From Xiphophorus maculatus (lineage: Eukaryota > Chordata > Actinopteri > Cyprinodontiformes > Poeciliidae), in the NCBI RefSeq assembly GCF_002775205.1, contig NC_036461.1, positions 14,607,015 to 14,671,014 of the forward strand: a stretch of 64,000 nt of DNA, given 5' to 3'. The notes below the pieces were generated by a model, which worked only from the letters and a program-made list of their open reading frames with translations, was not told the origin of the DNA and searched no databases. Shown here in pieces: positions 1 through 11,750 of this stretch. Position 1 is the stretch's first letter, and every line of letters begins with the position of its first letter. The translations under genes and the position numbers were made by a program.

Positions 1-2486
1 GTTTATTTTGCCCACAGCAATTCGTTATTCTTATAGTTTATCTTCAAGTCATTTAATTCTCTTTTATTAATTTAAATACTACCATGTCACAACAAATTGT
101 CTTCTTGGGGAGTAGTATTAAAACAGCTCCAGTTCTAATCTAATGTCATTAAATGAGACTTTGAGACTGTCAGATGTTATTTTGTCAGCCAAGATAATAC
201 AATTCCTTATCAATCCATTTTAATTAAATTAAATGAAATAAATTAAAAATTAGTAACAAACAATGTAAATAAATAAATAAAAACTGTATAGTTTTATATA
301 GATGATTCAGTCTCCATTTTTGAGACAGCGAGAGGCGATAGTAGAAAGGAAGAACTTCTTTTTAGGAGGATGAAACTTCCAGATGCATTAGATTAAGATG
401 AGTCTCCATCTGTCTATCTGTGCGGACTATGCATGCAGAATAATAATCCTCTTATTCAAGAGGATATTTTTGGTCACAGTAGAGTTGCTAACAGTTGCAG
501 TAATCGGAGTATCGACCACAGACTCCAGACTTTATTTCATCCTTATTCTCAAGTAGTTCCATTCATCCATCTACGCATCCACATTTTTAATGGTCTGGTT
601 GTAGGTTATACTATTAAAGTATGATCACTGTAGAACCTTCTGACAGAAGGTTATGTAAGCTTTAAAAAACGCTAAAAATGACTCAGACTTTGATTAAGTA
701 AAAAAACATTTATTTTGACTTTAGCATATGTAGACAACTTGTGTCAGCTATCTCAGAATTTTGCCTATTAAGCTCTAAAGCACTTGGAATTTACTAACAA
801 AAATTAATAAAAACCTATGTTCTGCCATAAATCGACAAATTCAACAGTCAGGACTTTGGACTGTCAAATTTTGCTCATTGTACAACTCCAAGGAGCCAGA
901 GAATATGCTGCAAATGTATATGCTTGTATATGCTTAAGTTTTAAAAGAAAAAGAAAAAAAAACAGTTTAATACCCTATAAAGCTGTGCTGTAAAAGACCA
1001 ACCTGCCAGTATTGGATGTTGGTCAGGCAGAATGCCAAAAATCCCCACAGACTCTTTCCTTGCTCATGCTTCCTCTTTTTAGTTGTGTTTTCTAAATCTC
1101 TACATCTATGTTAGTCCTGTCTGGCCGGAGCTCACCTTTAGGTTATGCCTATTTGACACAAATAGCTATCAGGTAGTAATATCAGGAAGCAACCATGTCC
1201 AGACCAACAGTGGGAACTCAGTGGGTATGATAAGAGGCGTCTGTGACAGCCAGCAGGTCATGTTTTTCTCTCTTCCCCACTGAACCAGAGCATTCAGCTC
1301 CACTGAGCCAGCAGAGGAGTCCAGTTGTGTAAAGATGGAACTCTGTGGGTTTATTGAGTTTACTTTGGTCTTAGATGTTGTGTGATGAACAGAGTCTGAG
1401 ACTAGGTCTGAAAGATAGGTGAAGCTAGTTAGTTCAGCTCATTTGTACAATAATAGTTATTATTTCTTAGGGACTCTCTACTGACTGGGCATGCTGGTTT
1501 TACACAGCTCTACTGTATTGTACATAAATCTAAAGCCATTAAAAGTTTATTGATATTTCCCTTCCAGAAAATAGATTTTTTTTCCCATGCATTTCTTTCT
1601 AGTAGCTGAAGAGATAAAGTTAAAGGTTTTACTGTAAACTTTACAATATATTTTCTGCATCAGTTTTCTTCTGATTGAACCCATGTGGTTGGGTCCAGTG
1701 TGAGTGGCTCAGTACAATGATACAAGAGACATTTATTAGTTTTCAAAATTAACATTCTTGTTCATCTGCAGTTTCATAAAGAGCATCTCCATTGGTTGAA
1801 ATTCCACTAAAATGCATTGAGAATGGAATAAAAAGATGAGTAATTAGGGTTGCAGCAATACACATAGTGTATGATATCGTGCTTTGTTGATAAAAAATTC
1901 AAATTAGACAGAAAAGAGTGGCTCTATATTAAATGAATACTGTGATACTCATCCACAGGCCTGTTTGATCTATTAAAACGTGGCTCAGCTGTGGCAAACG
2001 CTCTTTCAGCATGAACCCAACCTGCAATTATGTCAGCATAATAGTGCTACCGCCACTGAATATTATGCCGAGAATTAAATTTCTTCTGCCATTTTTCACA
2101 TCCCTGAGATGCTTTCAACATATACTTAGCCTTGGGTTTATTTCTCCCTGGAAAGCACAATAAAAGATGTCCTCTGATTGTTTAGTTTAAGGTGGAAACT
2201 GTTTCCATTTCAAGGAACAGAGAACATGATCAATATGATACCCACGAGGGGATAGAACTGGAGATCTCCAATTATATGGTTTTCACAGCAGGTTTCTTCC
2301 ACTTCCCTTTGGGAAAACAATCACACTTTGCACTTGGCAGAAATTAAATCACAAGTCTATTTTTGTCCCACTTTAGGAAGACTGAGGATATCCTCAGGGA
2401 AAGATTGCACTTTTATATTTGAATGTGTTTTCTGCAGGACAAAAAGGTTATCTTCAAAAGCCCTCAAATGCAAATGTCCATCTACA

Positions 2487-2546
2487 TACAATTTATCAGG
2501 ATCTAACTACGGTAACTACAATTTATCAGGATCTAACTACGGTAAC
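2487..2546. repeat. 30-bp tandem duplication, two copies
   Basis: The unit running from 2487 to 2516 (beginning TACAATTTATCAGG) is repeated without a mismatch at 2517-2546. Perfect identity suggests a recent replication-slippage event. No coding role is visible. Confidence 0.9.
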
Positions 2547-2869
2547 TACTCTAGCTTGAAAAATAAGTCTAAAAAGCTGGAAAATTCGATTGTTTGAAAG
2601 GTTAGTCCTCAATGTACAAATATCCATCATCGACATACAGAGAATACTCGTTTATCTGCATTTTATCCCATGAAGTCTCAAACTTTCCTTGCAACTCCCC
2701 CTGATGGGAAAATGGCTTCACTACAGGACAGAATATGTTATAGGAGCAATTTTGAACGTTGGCAAACTACTAAGAGAGAGCTGCTGTTGGACAGCAGTTA
2801 AGTGCACCTTTTTTTGGATTAAGCACTATTGGTCATGGAGACAATGGCGCAAGTAATGGCTTTGTTCTG

Positions 2870-2870
<1 letters not shown>

Positions 2871-2931
<61 letters not shown>

Positions 2932-2949
2932 AATAATAATAATAATTAT
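2871..2949. repeat. ATT/AAT trinucleotide microsatellite with strand switch
   Basis: A run of about twenty ATT units passes directly into about six AAT units, so the 3' part can pair with the 5' part as a hairpin. This is a simple-sequence repeat with expected length polymorphism. Confidence 0.92.
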
Positions 2950-3560
2950 AAAGAAATAGTAAAAATGACAGACTGAAAAAATTATGAATGGTTTTTAAAG
3001 AAAATTAAATACATTTCACATCACTTTGCAGAAAATTACAGCATGGACAACAAAAATTAAAAACAAATCACAAAAAAAATATCAAAAAGTAACGACTATG
3101 ATTTTTCAAGATGTTTCTCTTCATAAAAATGTATGTAGTTCAATTTAATAGATGACAGAAATGTTTAGCACTTAGTTTTCTACCACCAGTTTTGACCACA
3201 CTTGTCTCAAATTGAATGTCTGAGCAGAATTTGTTTTCTTTAATTTGTTAAATGTTACCTACAAAAACCTGATCATAATCCTGATCAGACTTGTCCAACA
3301 GATGCTTTATCATAATCTTCCATAACTAATAAACAAGTCTTATATTTTGTAAACATAAAAACCAAAAACAGCACAATAACAGCTAACAGCAACACAACTT
3401 GATGAGAAATAAGCCAAGTACAGAGTATCTGGAGGTGTGTTACATGACATAGTGGATGGAATTAGCTCCTCTTCTCTTCCAAGTGAAATAAACAAGACCA
3501 TTTTAAATCCACAGTAATGCTTGCTAATCTATAATCCCACAGCCTTGGTGTTGGCCCTGT

Positions 3561-6500
3561 TTAGCTCCTGTGTAAGGCCTGTCCGACAACACACAGATCC
3601 GGGTGTGATGCAGAGCGTGGCGTTGTCCTGAGGTCTGACTGGCTACCCCATAATTCACGGTGCCTGGCTGGATTGTCATCTAGCCTGTTAAAGTGAAAAT
3701 AAAATGTACTTTAGTGATAAGCATAGCATGCCTGGTAGGCTCAAGAGGGTTGTTAACAGAAATCATCCTTTAAATTAAACGCTGTCAGGTCACGTTGTGC
3801 AGAAGGAAAACAACCCTTATCTAATCTGAAACTGTTTCTGAGCCTGGTGGTCTTGCTCTGGATCCTCCTCCACCTACTTCCAAGGGACGAACCACGGTTG
3901 TGTTCACCAACATAAAACTTAGCAAAGGATCAATTTCCATTTGGATCATGAGGCTAATTTTGTACCATTTCTCACAGTGATTTGATTAGAAATAACAGAT
4001 GGACAGAGAATTGGACTTCACCTCTAACAAAGTAATTAAAGTAAAGGTTACTAAAAAGACAATGTGGCTTTTAGGTCTTGTGTCTGGTCTTTGATGTCCA
4101 ATAGACTACAAATACTGTTGATGTGCTCCACAGGCTTTGAGACCTAACACATTCATTTGTTCTACAATTATCTCTTTTCCTTTTGTTTCTTCAAGTCTCA
4201 AAATCTAGTCCTTGAGGACCAGTGTCCAACAACTTTTAGCTATCTCTTCGCTTCATCACACCTGGCTTCAAAAACTCATTAGCAGAGCTCTCTAGAGCTT
4301 GACTGCATGCTGGTGAGACAGTCTTGCCATTGAATTAAAGTGTGTAGAGAAAGAGACACATCTAAAAGTTGCAGAACTCTGGCCCTATAGCACTGTAGTT
4401 TGAGACCTCTGTTTTAAGTCAAAGGCAACATTTTGAGAGACCTTCAGAAAGCATGACTATTTTGTTGAAGGATTTAGAAAAAGAAATAAATCTTACCCCT
4501 TTGTACATATTGCTGGCTCACTTCCACATGTTTCAGCCACTGAGCTCCCTTGAAATCGAGAAGTCATGTTTAGACTTGGCCTTCTGTCTGATTGGCTACG
4601 TCGAACAAAGGGTCGTGGTCCTTGTACAGACACAGGGAACCTTCCGCGACTCCCCCAACAACTGGAAAGACCTGAAACTCTGTTTGAAGTCCATGCTTGA
4701 GGTGGTTGGATAACTGAACAAGGCTGGGCCTCAAACATGGATGGAGAGACTGGGCAGAAGACCGAACGAGCATTACTGAACATCTGTGCACTTGATTCTT
4801 CAGTGCTGTTCTTTCTTGACCATTTTTGTACCTTTGGTGAGGCTGGTGGAGATGGTGCTTTGAAAGGGTAGGAGGTGCTAGAGTTCTGGTTTGCAACAGG
4901 TGGGCTGGGAAGTCTCCGTTGAAGTGCTGGTGGTGTAGGAGGTGTCTTGTTAACAGGGGAGCTATTTGTTGAGGGTGTGGTAACTTCCTTTTTTGAACCA
5001 AGAGGGCTGGGAAGTCTTCTATGCAAACTACTTGGGGTAGAGGGAGTGGAAGGTAACATCCGGCCTTTAGAGACAGGCGGAGTGCCAAATGGTTGGCTAC
5101 TGGCAACTGAGGAAGGAGGCACAATAGTTTCACTGGTATTAGGTTGAGGCACTGAAATCTTGCCATTATGCTGTATTTTAGGTGATTCTCCTTGGGGTTC
5201 TGAGGTTCCTTCCCTACTAATTGAGGAGCTCTCCGAGTTCGAGTCGGAAGATCGTTGTGTGTGTAAGATATTTCTAACTTGATGGTTTGAAGATTCTGTC
5301 TCCCTTCCATCGGTCTGACTGACTTTTGAAAAAGCAGGTGTACCTTGAAAAACAATCTTCGTTGACTGTGGTAAGCCTCCTTTGCTTGGTAATACTGTGA
5401 CAGTCTGAAATGAAGCTCTAAGTCTTTGGGATACAGCAGGCCTTTTTAGCACAGGTGACTTTCCCACTTTTGTAGTCCCATCTCCTGCTGCAGTCGATCC
5501 ACTTTGGGCACTTTCAAAAGAAGTGTCCATCAGTACTTCCAGAGGAGGTGGAGGAAGATTGTCGAGATCAAAATAATAATTTTTTTCAGATGTTGTGTAC
5601 TCAGGTCTACAGCTGGTCACTCCCGTACTAAGAACTGCTTCTACATTTCCTAAGCCAGGTAGGATGGGAACACCACACTTTTGTACCCCTTTTAAAGGCC
5701 CAAGAACTTTAGGAGTTTCTCTTACCTCTATACCCTGGCTGAAGGTGTCAATCAGCTTTTTGACTGAATTCCTGCCCCTGTGAAAGCCAGATGACAGTTG
5801 TGGTGATAAAGGAGGGCTAGGTGGAGGAGTGGCTTTTATATGACATGTGGATTCTGTTTTTTCTTCCTGTTTGTCTTTGTCAACATCACAGATGATTTCA
5901 TTTTTGTTGCTGTACTTTAAGAGTCGTGTTTTGTCTTTAGATGATTGGCTATTATTGTTTTTACCTTGTGGAGGCTGTTTTCGATTTATTGCTGGAGATT
6001 GAGCAGGTAAATTTCCTTGAGTTTGTTTAAATGTAACCGACTTTGAGTTTCCTCCCACTTTGGTTTTACTCATCCTTTGTAATCTCTGGTTTAGAGCATT
6101 CTGAGTCCTTTCTAGTTCAAACAGAGTTGGATCTTCACCTTTACTCCGCAACGATTCTGCTGACCTGGAACGTTGACCTCTGGCAACTGGGTTCTTTTTT
6201 ATTTCTGTTTTCCGAACAGCTGTTGCTGTTTGAGGCCTCCTTGGAGATTGCACCTCCTCATCTGTCCAATCTTGTCTAGTGGTCTTTGGAGTGCGTGCTA
6301 CTTTTGCTTTGGCATCAGTGTTCTGCTTTTGTACAAACTGTATTCTATCACTTACAGCATTTTTCATTTTGAGAGTCATTTCTACATTTTGAGGATTTTC
6401 TATGCGTTTTCTTGGTATGCGGAGTGGAGGAGTTGCTGAACTTGTGCTTGAAGAATTAGATCGTATCGGGAATGCTACTTTTCCATCCTTAACACCTCTA

Positions 6501-7795
6501 TCTCCTTCCTCTTCATCATTGTTGTTGTCATCACCATCATCTAAGGAGGCCAAGCCAAACAGCAAATCTCTTTGGTCATTAGGCACTATGGTACATGTAG
6601 AATCAAGTGAGTTGAGTGAAGTGAGAGAAAAACTTGGACTTATTTGAGTGCCATATTTTTCTATTGATGCTCCAGTGTTGTTTATAGCAGTGTACTCTGT
6701 AGGACTGAGTGGAGTTCTGTTTGTCCCATTGGACCCACAACTCTCTCGTCTATGATGCTTTTCACATCCATTAATGGATTCATTCTCAGCCCCAATACCA
6801 CTGTCCTCACTAAACAGAGCTGAATCCTCTCCTCCAGGCTTGCGTAGGGAGGCCATTTCTATTTGGGTTAAGAGTCGCATCATCCTGGCCTCCAAAGTGC
6901 GTTTGATTTTCAGTTTCTCTTCTAAAAGCTCTGACACTGAGGCAAAGTAATCCACTGCTTCCTCCAAAGCAGAGTCCCCAATTCCACAAACAGTCCGGCT
7001 CACATTCCTCATCCTCTGAGTGGTGTACTGAAGAAGCTGTTGCAACAAATCTGGTGGCGATTCTGAGCTAATCGGACCAGACATCCGCTGCGAAGAAGAG
7101 GAGAGATTTTTCATTTGGCTTGGCCAAGCAAGATGTTCTCCATTTTCTTTCAAAACCTGTTCCCCCTCCTCTGTCATTTCTTCCAGTCCCTGAATTATTT
7201 CCTCATAGCGCAAAGCCATGAAGGCTATCATTGTCTGCACAGAAATCTGAGTTTGGGTGGCTTCTTCCATGAGCTCAAGTACAGAATCATATTTGTTTAT
7301 ACTGGGATTCAAAAAGGCATATGCAGCTTGATGAGCCTTTACCAAAGGTTCTGGAAAGTCTACTTTTTGATCTGTAGATACCTTTTCCTGGTCTTTCCTT
7401 CTGGGACCTTTAGTACCTTTGGCTGATTTCTTTGGTTTCCTGTTAGACTTTTTATCAGCCAGCTCCTGCTTGTCAATGTTTTTATCCTTTCTTAGTGGCA
7501 GCGTGACTTTTTCTGTTGCTGTACTCTCAACTTTATCAGTGTTCTTTACCTCCATGTTCACTTCTTCAGTGGCATATCTCTTTTTTTGTGGTGTCATTTG
7601 TGCTTCTTTCTGAAGTACCTGGACATGTGGAGATTCCTTGTTCCCCTTCACTTCCCCTTTTGCAGGTCCTGTTACATTGTTCTTCCTTCCATCTTCATCT
7701 ATCTTGTTTTCTTGAGGCACTGCAGGTAACATTCTTTCCCTCCTCATGGCACCCAAGCTGCCCAAATTGGTGCCTTTGGAGGGTGAGCAGCCCAT
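3561..7795 (-). CDS. pcare: Photoreceptor cilium actin regulator (PCARE, C2orf71 homologue)
   Basis: PCARE is a vertebrate photoreceptor protein that works at the ciliary base with WASF3 to drive actin-dependent outer-segment disc formation; loss causes retinitis pigmentosa in humans. Coding exons are 7795-4497 and 3684-3561, joined at GTAAGA/TAACAG in phase 2, giving 1140 residues (human 1288). I start at MGCSPSK, not at the in-frame codon upstream, because Gly2-Cys3 is the family's acylation signal. Family landmarks read directly: VDFPEPLVKAHQ, DLLQQLLQYT, SEDSGIGAENES, PPPPLEVLMDTSFES and FCPVSPSMFEAQP, in the same order as in human. Two RRLPSP proline motifs lie near residues 925 and 960. 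The second exon adds 41 residues ending ALHRS. Most of the protein is Ser/Pro-rich and looks disordered. The one-large-exon-plus-short-exon structure matches the human gene. Confidence 0.95.
4192..4411. mobile_element. hAT-type MITE, copy 1 of a local family
   Basis: The element lies inside the pcare intron. Its ends are imperfect inverted repeats related to CAGGGGTCTCAAACTCCAG, and its interior (GAGACACATCTAAAAGTTGCAG) matches the copy at 40821-41043. There is no coding capacity. The 8-bp target duplication expected for hAT is no longer clear, so the copy is old. Confidence 0.6.
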
Positions 7796-7870
7796 TTTTT
7801 TAAGTCTTGAAAATACAAGGTGACTTCTATGTTTTCCCACAGAGCAATTGCAAGAAAAATGAAAATCCAA

Positions 7871-9050
7871 CCAAGATTCTTATCCACCTGCTGTATCTGT
7901 CATTTTCAGATGGCCGAGGCTGTACAGAATTACACAATCCCTTACAAGGCGTCCATCGAAGCAAAAAGCAAATAAATCCATTTCAAAAATTGCTTCTACC
8001 AGTTACAAATACAGAAAATAAATCCACAGAATTGTGGTCATATTAAAATTTGTCTGTAGCCTGCTGTGAAATGCGTCCCTCTGAATCTTCTGGAGGACAA
8101 GAAGCTGAAAGGATTAGTAGGGCTTTCAGTGAACTCCTCCGCATTAACATATGGCACGTTAAACCAAATAAAACTCACCTACTTGTAAGAACATAAGCTC
8201 ATTTGTGTAATAGGGGCTGGCCCATGATGGCTTTTTATAGCCTGCAAAACAATATTGTAGTTTTTACTCCTCAATGAAAAGTGATTCATTTTCAGCAGGC
8301 ATTCAAAAACATCTTTAATTGTATTCTCAGTTGTACATTTACATGTAGAGCTTAAATTTTACTAGAATATATATATTTTAATGTAGCATTCAGCTTAGAG
8401 AGTCATGACTTGTACAAATTCTGAATTTTGCAGTCAGAATGGAACTAAAATGGAAAAAACAGGTGAAGATTTAATGTCATTTTGTCTTTTACATTCCCCC
8501 CCACCCAAATTATACAGCATTTTAAGTAAATTTTTCATTTTGGCCTCCCTCCTCTTTATAACCATACAAAAATCAGATTAGTCCAGTCAAGTGCTGACTA
8601 ATGCATAGAAAAGAGTAGGTGTAATTGACTCAGACCTAAAAACAGAGTTAAAGTAATTTCCTTAAAATTCTAATATAAACCTTTAATCCATTGAATGGCT
8701 TAGCAAATATTCCAGCTCACTACAACCCAATCAGAAAACAAACATGAAGCAGCATTCAGTGCTCCAATCTCAGTTCAGAAAATGAAGCCACCAGGTCTTC
8801 CAAAAAAATGCAAACACCTACTACCTATTGGTTCAGCAGCAGCCCTTCATGGGTCAGTTTGACTAATCCTTTACTCTAGTCTTTCCTGAGATCCAGGGAA
8901 GTGTCTGAAGCAGTCTGTTTAATCATAAATAAAAGTCAGCACAAACCAGCTGAGTCAGTTTCGTCATGAAGTCCCTTTTTGTCATACAGTTGCTGCAATG
9001 TTGCATGATAAAGATAGGAGTCAAGCCAGTTTGAAGTTTTCCCCATCAGT
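7871..9050. other. Intergenic region between pcare and the secreted-protein gene
   Basis: No exon is recognisable. The left part presumably contains the pcare 5' untranslated region and promoter. The right edge holds a minus-strand AATAAA at 9056-9051 that could end the neighbouring leftward gene. Confidence 0.5.
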
Positions 9051-9056
9051 TTTATT
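9051..9056 (-). terminator. Poly(A) signal AATAAA for the secreted-protein gene
   Basis: AATAAA on the minus strand about 140 bp past the stop codon of the Tyr-rich protein. It is the first canonical signal in that direction. Confidence 0.5.
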
Positions 9057-9196
9057 CAGCTCTCTGTCCACATCTGAAAAGTTCCAGATAAAAAGTCCAC
9101 CCTGAAAGACAAGACAGGATCATGGGCACAGATGGCAACTTGTGTTCCAGCAGTAAACACTCAATCTTGCCTTACCAAAAAGAAACAATCTGCCTT

Positions 9197-10436
9197 CTAA
9201 AAGTCAGTTTCTGGAACATCTTGTTGCTGCATTGTGTCAGTTTCAGGCTCTAAAGAATAGTCATTGCTGGAGTACAGATTGTCAGAAAGGAGATCTCCTG
9301 CTCGGTGATAGCCTCCATTTGACTGCATGAGGTGAGATGGAGGGTACACAGAAGGCTCTGTCATGCCCACTGGCACCATGACATATGGGCCAGCCTGAGC
9401 AAGTGGCATTTCACGAACTTCCATTAAAACATTTCCAATGAGAAACAATTCAGGATCAAGTCCTGAAGGCTGCCAGGGCAAGTAGCCATATGCAGGTGGT
9501 GGGCCCACCCCATAGGGAGGAGATGTAGACATCCTGTGGTCATATGCTTGGAGAGGCAAACCATTCATGCCATAAGCATAACTGTAATGAGGAGACCCAG
9601 CAGTGCCATAGTTGTAGCCATAAGGAAGAGATGCTGCATGAATGCCACCATAATTGTAATAAGGAAATCCCCTAGAGCCATCACCATAAGTATATGGATG
9701 AGAATCAGGGCTTGGATATACAGCTTCATGGAATGGTCCAAACCAGGGATTGGATAATGGATACAAGCCTCTAGGAGTTGAGTTCATCAGTGGCTGCATT
9801 GAGAAGCCAGCTGATCTCTCCTCTGCATGCAATGGAGAGCCAACATAAAAGGCTCTTGGTGATAGAGTATCTGGGGCATTAGTAGAGTTGGAGTTAGTGG
9901 TCTCAACAGGAACTTCAATGCTGGAGTTTGATTCATTCCCAACAGGTGAGGATGCAAACTTAGAGTCTGGAATTGCTGAAGATCCAGAATTCAAGGAAGT
10001 TGTTTTATTGCCATGATCTGGTGAGAGAGAGAGAAAGTTACACAAAAGTGACCAAATGTGTCAAGTCTCACAAGTTGCATGAATGCAAGCTGCTAGGAAA
10101 TGAGTGGTAGTTGTTAGGCACCATGTTGTCTGTATGGAGCCAATAAAGGTTGAATTGTATTGTTCTTGTCACCAGCACTGTGAAGAGTCTGTTAAGGTTT
10201 CTCAAAACATCTACTTTTACACAACTAGCAGATTTTATTTTTGTCTCTACACCTTGTCTATTGCAACTAAAACCAAGAGAAAACTGACAGGAGTTTGAAT
10301 TGGTAAAACCTAAGTTTCATTTTAAGTCTAATAGTGTCCATACTTTCAGGGTTTGAGGTTTTGACTCACCAGTAGGAAAACAATTTCCAAGGTAAAAAAG
10401 CAGGCTGATCCATGACACCCCGCAAAACCTTTGCAT
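9197..10436 (-). CDS. Unrecognised secreted Tyr/Pro/Gly/Ser-rich protein
   Basis: I do not recognise the family. Two coding exons, 10436-10370 and 10017-9197, join in phase 1 (donor ACTG|GTGAGT; acceptor CTCTCTCACCAG) to give 295 residues. Exon 1 encodes a short basic start, MQRF, followed by a hydrophobic stretch (WISLLFYLG) and small residues, a typical signal peptide ending near residue 22. Residues 23-105 are Ser/Thr/Asn-rich with five N-glycosylation sequons (N26, N50, N53, N66, N101). Residues 108-203 carry about 17 tyrosines in repeated PYGY, YNYG and YAYG patterns with Pro and Gly, like an extracellular matrix or egg-coat protein. The tail is acidic (PETDTMQQQDVPETDF). There is no membrane segment after the signal peptide and no cysteine in the mature part. 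The gene lies between pcare and spdya and diverges from spdya. Being secreted is inferred from the signal peptide; function is unknown. Confidence 0.7.
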
Positions 10437-11590
10437 TAGAACCAACATTGAGACTCATTTTACTTTAATAAGTTAGTCATCACACCAAGCCACTTCACTA
10501 ACAAACCTTAAACAGCCTCCCAGGAACATTTCTCCCTCTAAAGCATAGGTCAGCTACAGTGAGTGATCCTTAGAGAAAAGAGTCTGCTCTTAAACAGCAG
10601 GCTTTGCAGTCATTGTGCTTATTGGAGACACCTGTAGCATAGTGAGCAGGTGCAGAGGTTCTTTAATTGGCCCAAGAAACTTTATGTAAGCGACAGACAA
10701 TCTGGTTTTCATTTAGTAAATGTCAATGTTTGTTGTATTTACTAGTAAATGAATAAAATGTCTTCTACGTAGTCATTAGCAAAAACAACAACAACAAGTT
10801 AAAAAGGACATTTCAATATATGAATATGAAAATACTAAGAAGACACATAAAACACATACATTTGAATAACAGCACTGTTGATTATGGTATAAATTAAAAT
10901 TAGTTCATGTATCTTTTTTTGGCAGTCAAAAAATAGATAAAACAACTTTTAGCTGGCTTTTATTTAAAGACTGAGTCACTGAGACATGTAGTTAATACTG
11001 GGCATACTTAAGACTTTAATTTTGAACTTTAGCACTAGATTATCTTAAAGACTTTACATGACATACTCTTGTGACATTTGGAACAAAAGTCTACATTTAA
11101 ATAATAACAAAGATGTGGTAAATAAATAAAACAAAGCAGCAATTTCTGTGCAAAATATAAATTAGTGGGTTGTTCATAATTCTTCTAGCTTCATGCAACA
11201 AAGACAGCATTAGTAAAAGTTTAGGATAAAAAATAGAGAGGTAAGTGCTGTCTATAATGTTTGCTATTTTTAAATCTAGATATGTATACATTAGCTATAA
11301 ATGGATCTGAAATTATGGTGTGCAACATTTTGCTAGATTATCTTCTACATTGCTCACTGAAAGATGACCCTCCCTACTTTTCCAACGTGGTCTTAAAATG
11401 TCTTGAGATGTATTATCTTGTTTATGAGCCTACACCAAGTCAGCTTGATAGGTATAAAATACTGGAAATTTTTTATTAGTTGTGCTTCTTTCATTTCTAC
11501 TCATACCGCTGATGTTAGCATTGTTCTAACCACTTGATTTTTAATATTGCCCAGCTTTTTTAATGATGAAATGGATATCAAATAGGCAAG
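10437..11590. other. Intergenic region left of the spdya promoter
   Basis: No further exon of either neighbour is recognisable. The first 40 bases on the minus strand contain an AT-rich TTATTAAAG stretch that could be a TATA-like element for the secreted-protein gene. The rest is AT-rich and featureless to me. Confidence 0.4.
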
Positions 11591-11609
11591 GACTGGCCCT
11601 TATGTTGCC

Positions 11610-11750
11610 TTACCAATATGGCGGGCGCGTCGACGTACTAGCGTACTGACGTTCAACGCCACGTCGAAGAAGAAGAAGGGGGAAAAACACTACGAGTAGT
11701 CAGCGCGTCTCGCGCTAGGGAGGAGTGCTTGCTGCGGATCCTCGAACTCA
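11610..11750 (+). promoter_or_regulatory. spdya: CpG-rich promoter and probable non-coding exon 1 of spdya
   Basis: An island of CpG dinucleotides stands out from AT-rich surroundings. It contains CAATATGGCGG (11614-11624), a YY1-like ATGGCGG promoter motif, and ends in a plausible splice donor, AACTCA|GTGAGTTG at 11750/11751. The next acceptor (CACCAG, ending at 13796) opens the exon with the spdya start codon, so this is the likely first exon. The exact transcription start cannot be read from sequence. Confidence 0.5.

Larger units (their letters stand above)
1..3560. other. Gene-free left flank
   Basis: I find no exon with recognisable homology or a convincing splice-site pair in this stretch; the open frames are short and of low complexity. 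It holds a perfect two-copy 30-bp tandem duplication (2487-2546) and a mirror-type ATT/AAT microsatellite (2871-2949), listed separately. The right end probably includes the 3' untranslated region of pcare, which is transcribed leftward. Confidence 0.6.

Noticed and set aside
7796-7870. N-terminal extension of pcare (starting MDFHFSCNC)
   Set aside because: The acylation motif MGCSPSK, conserved with human MGCTPS, marks the true start 25 codons further in.
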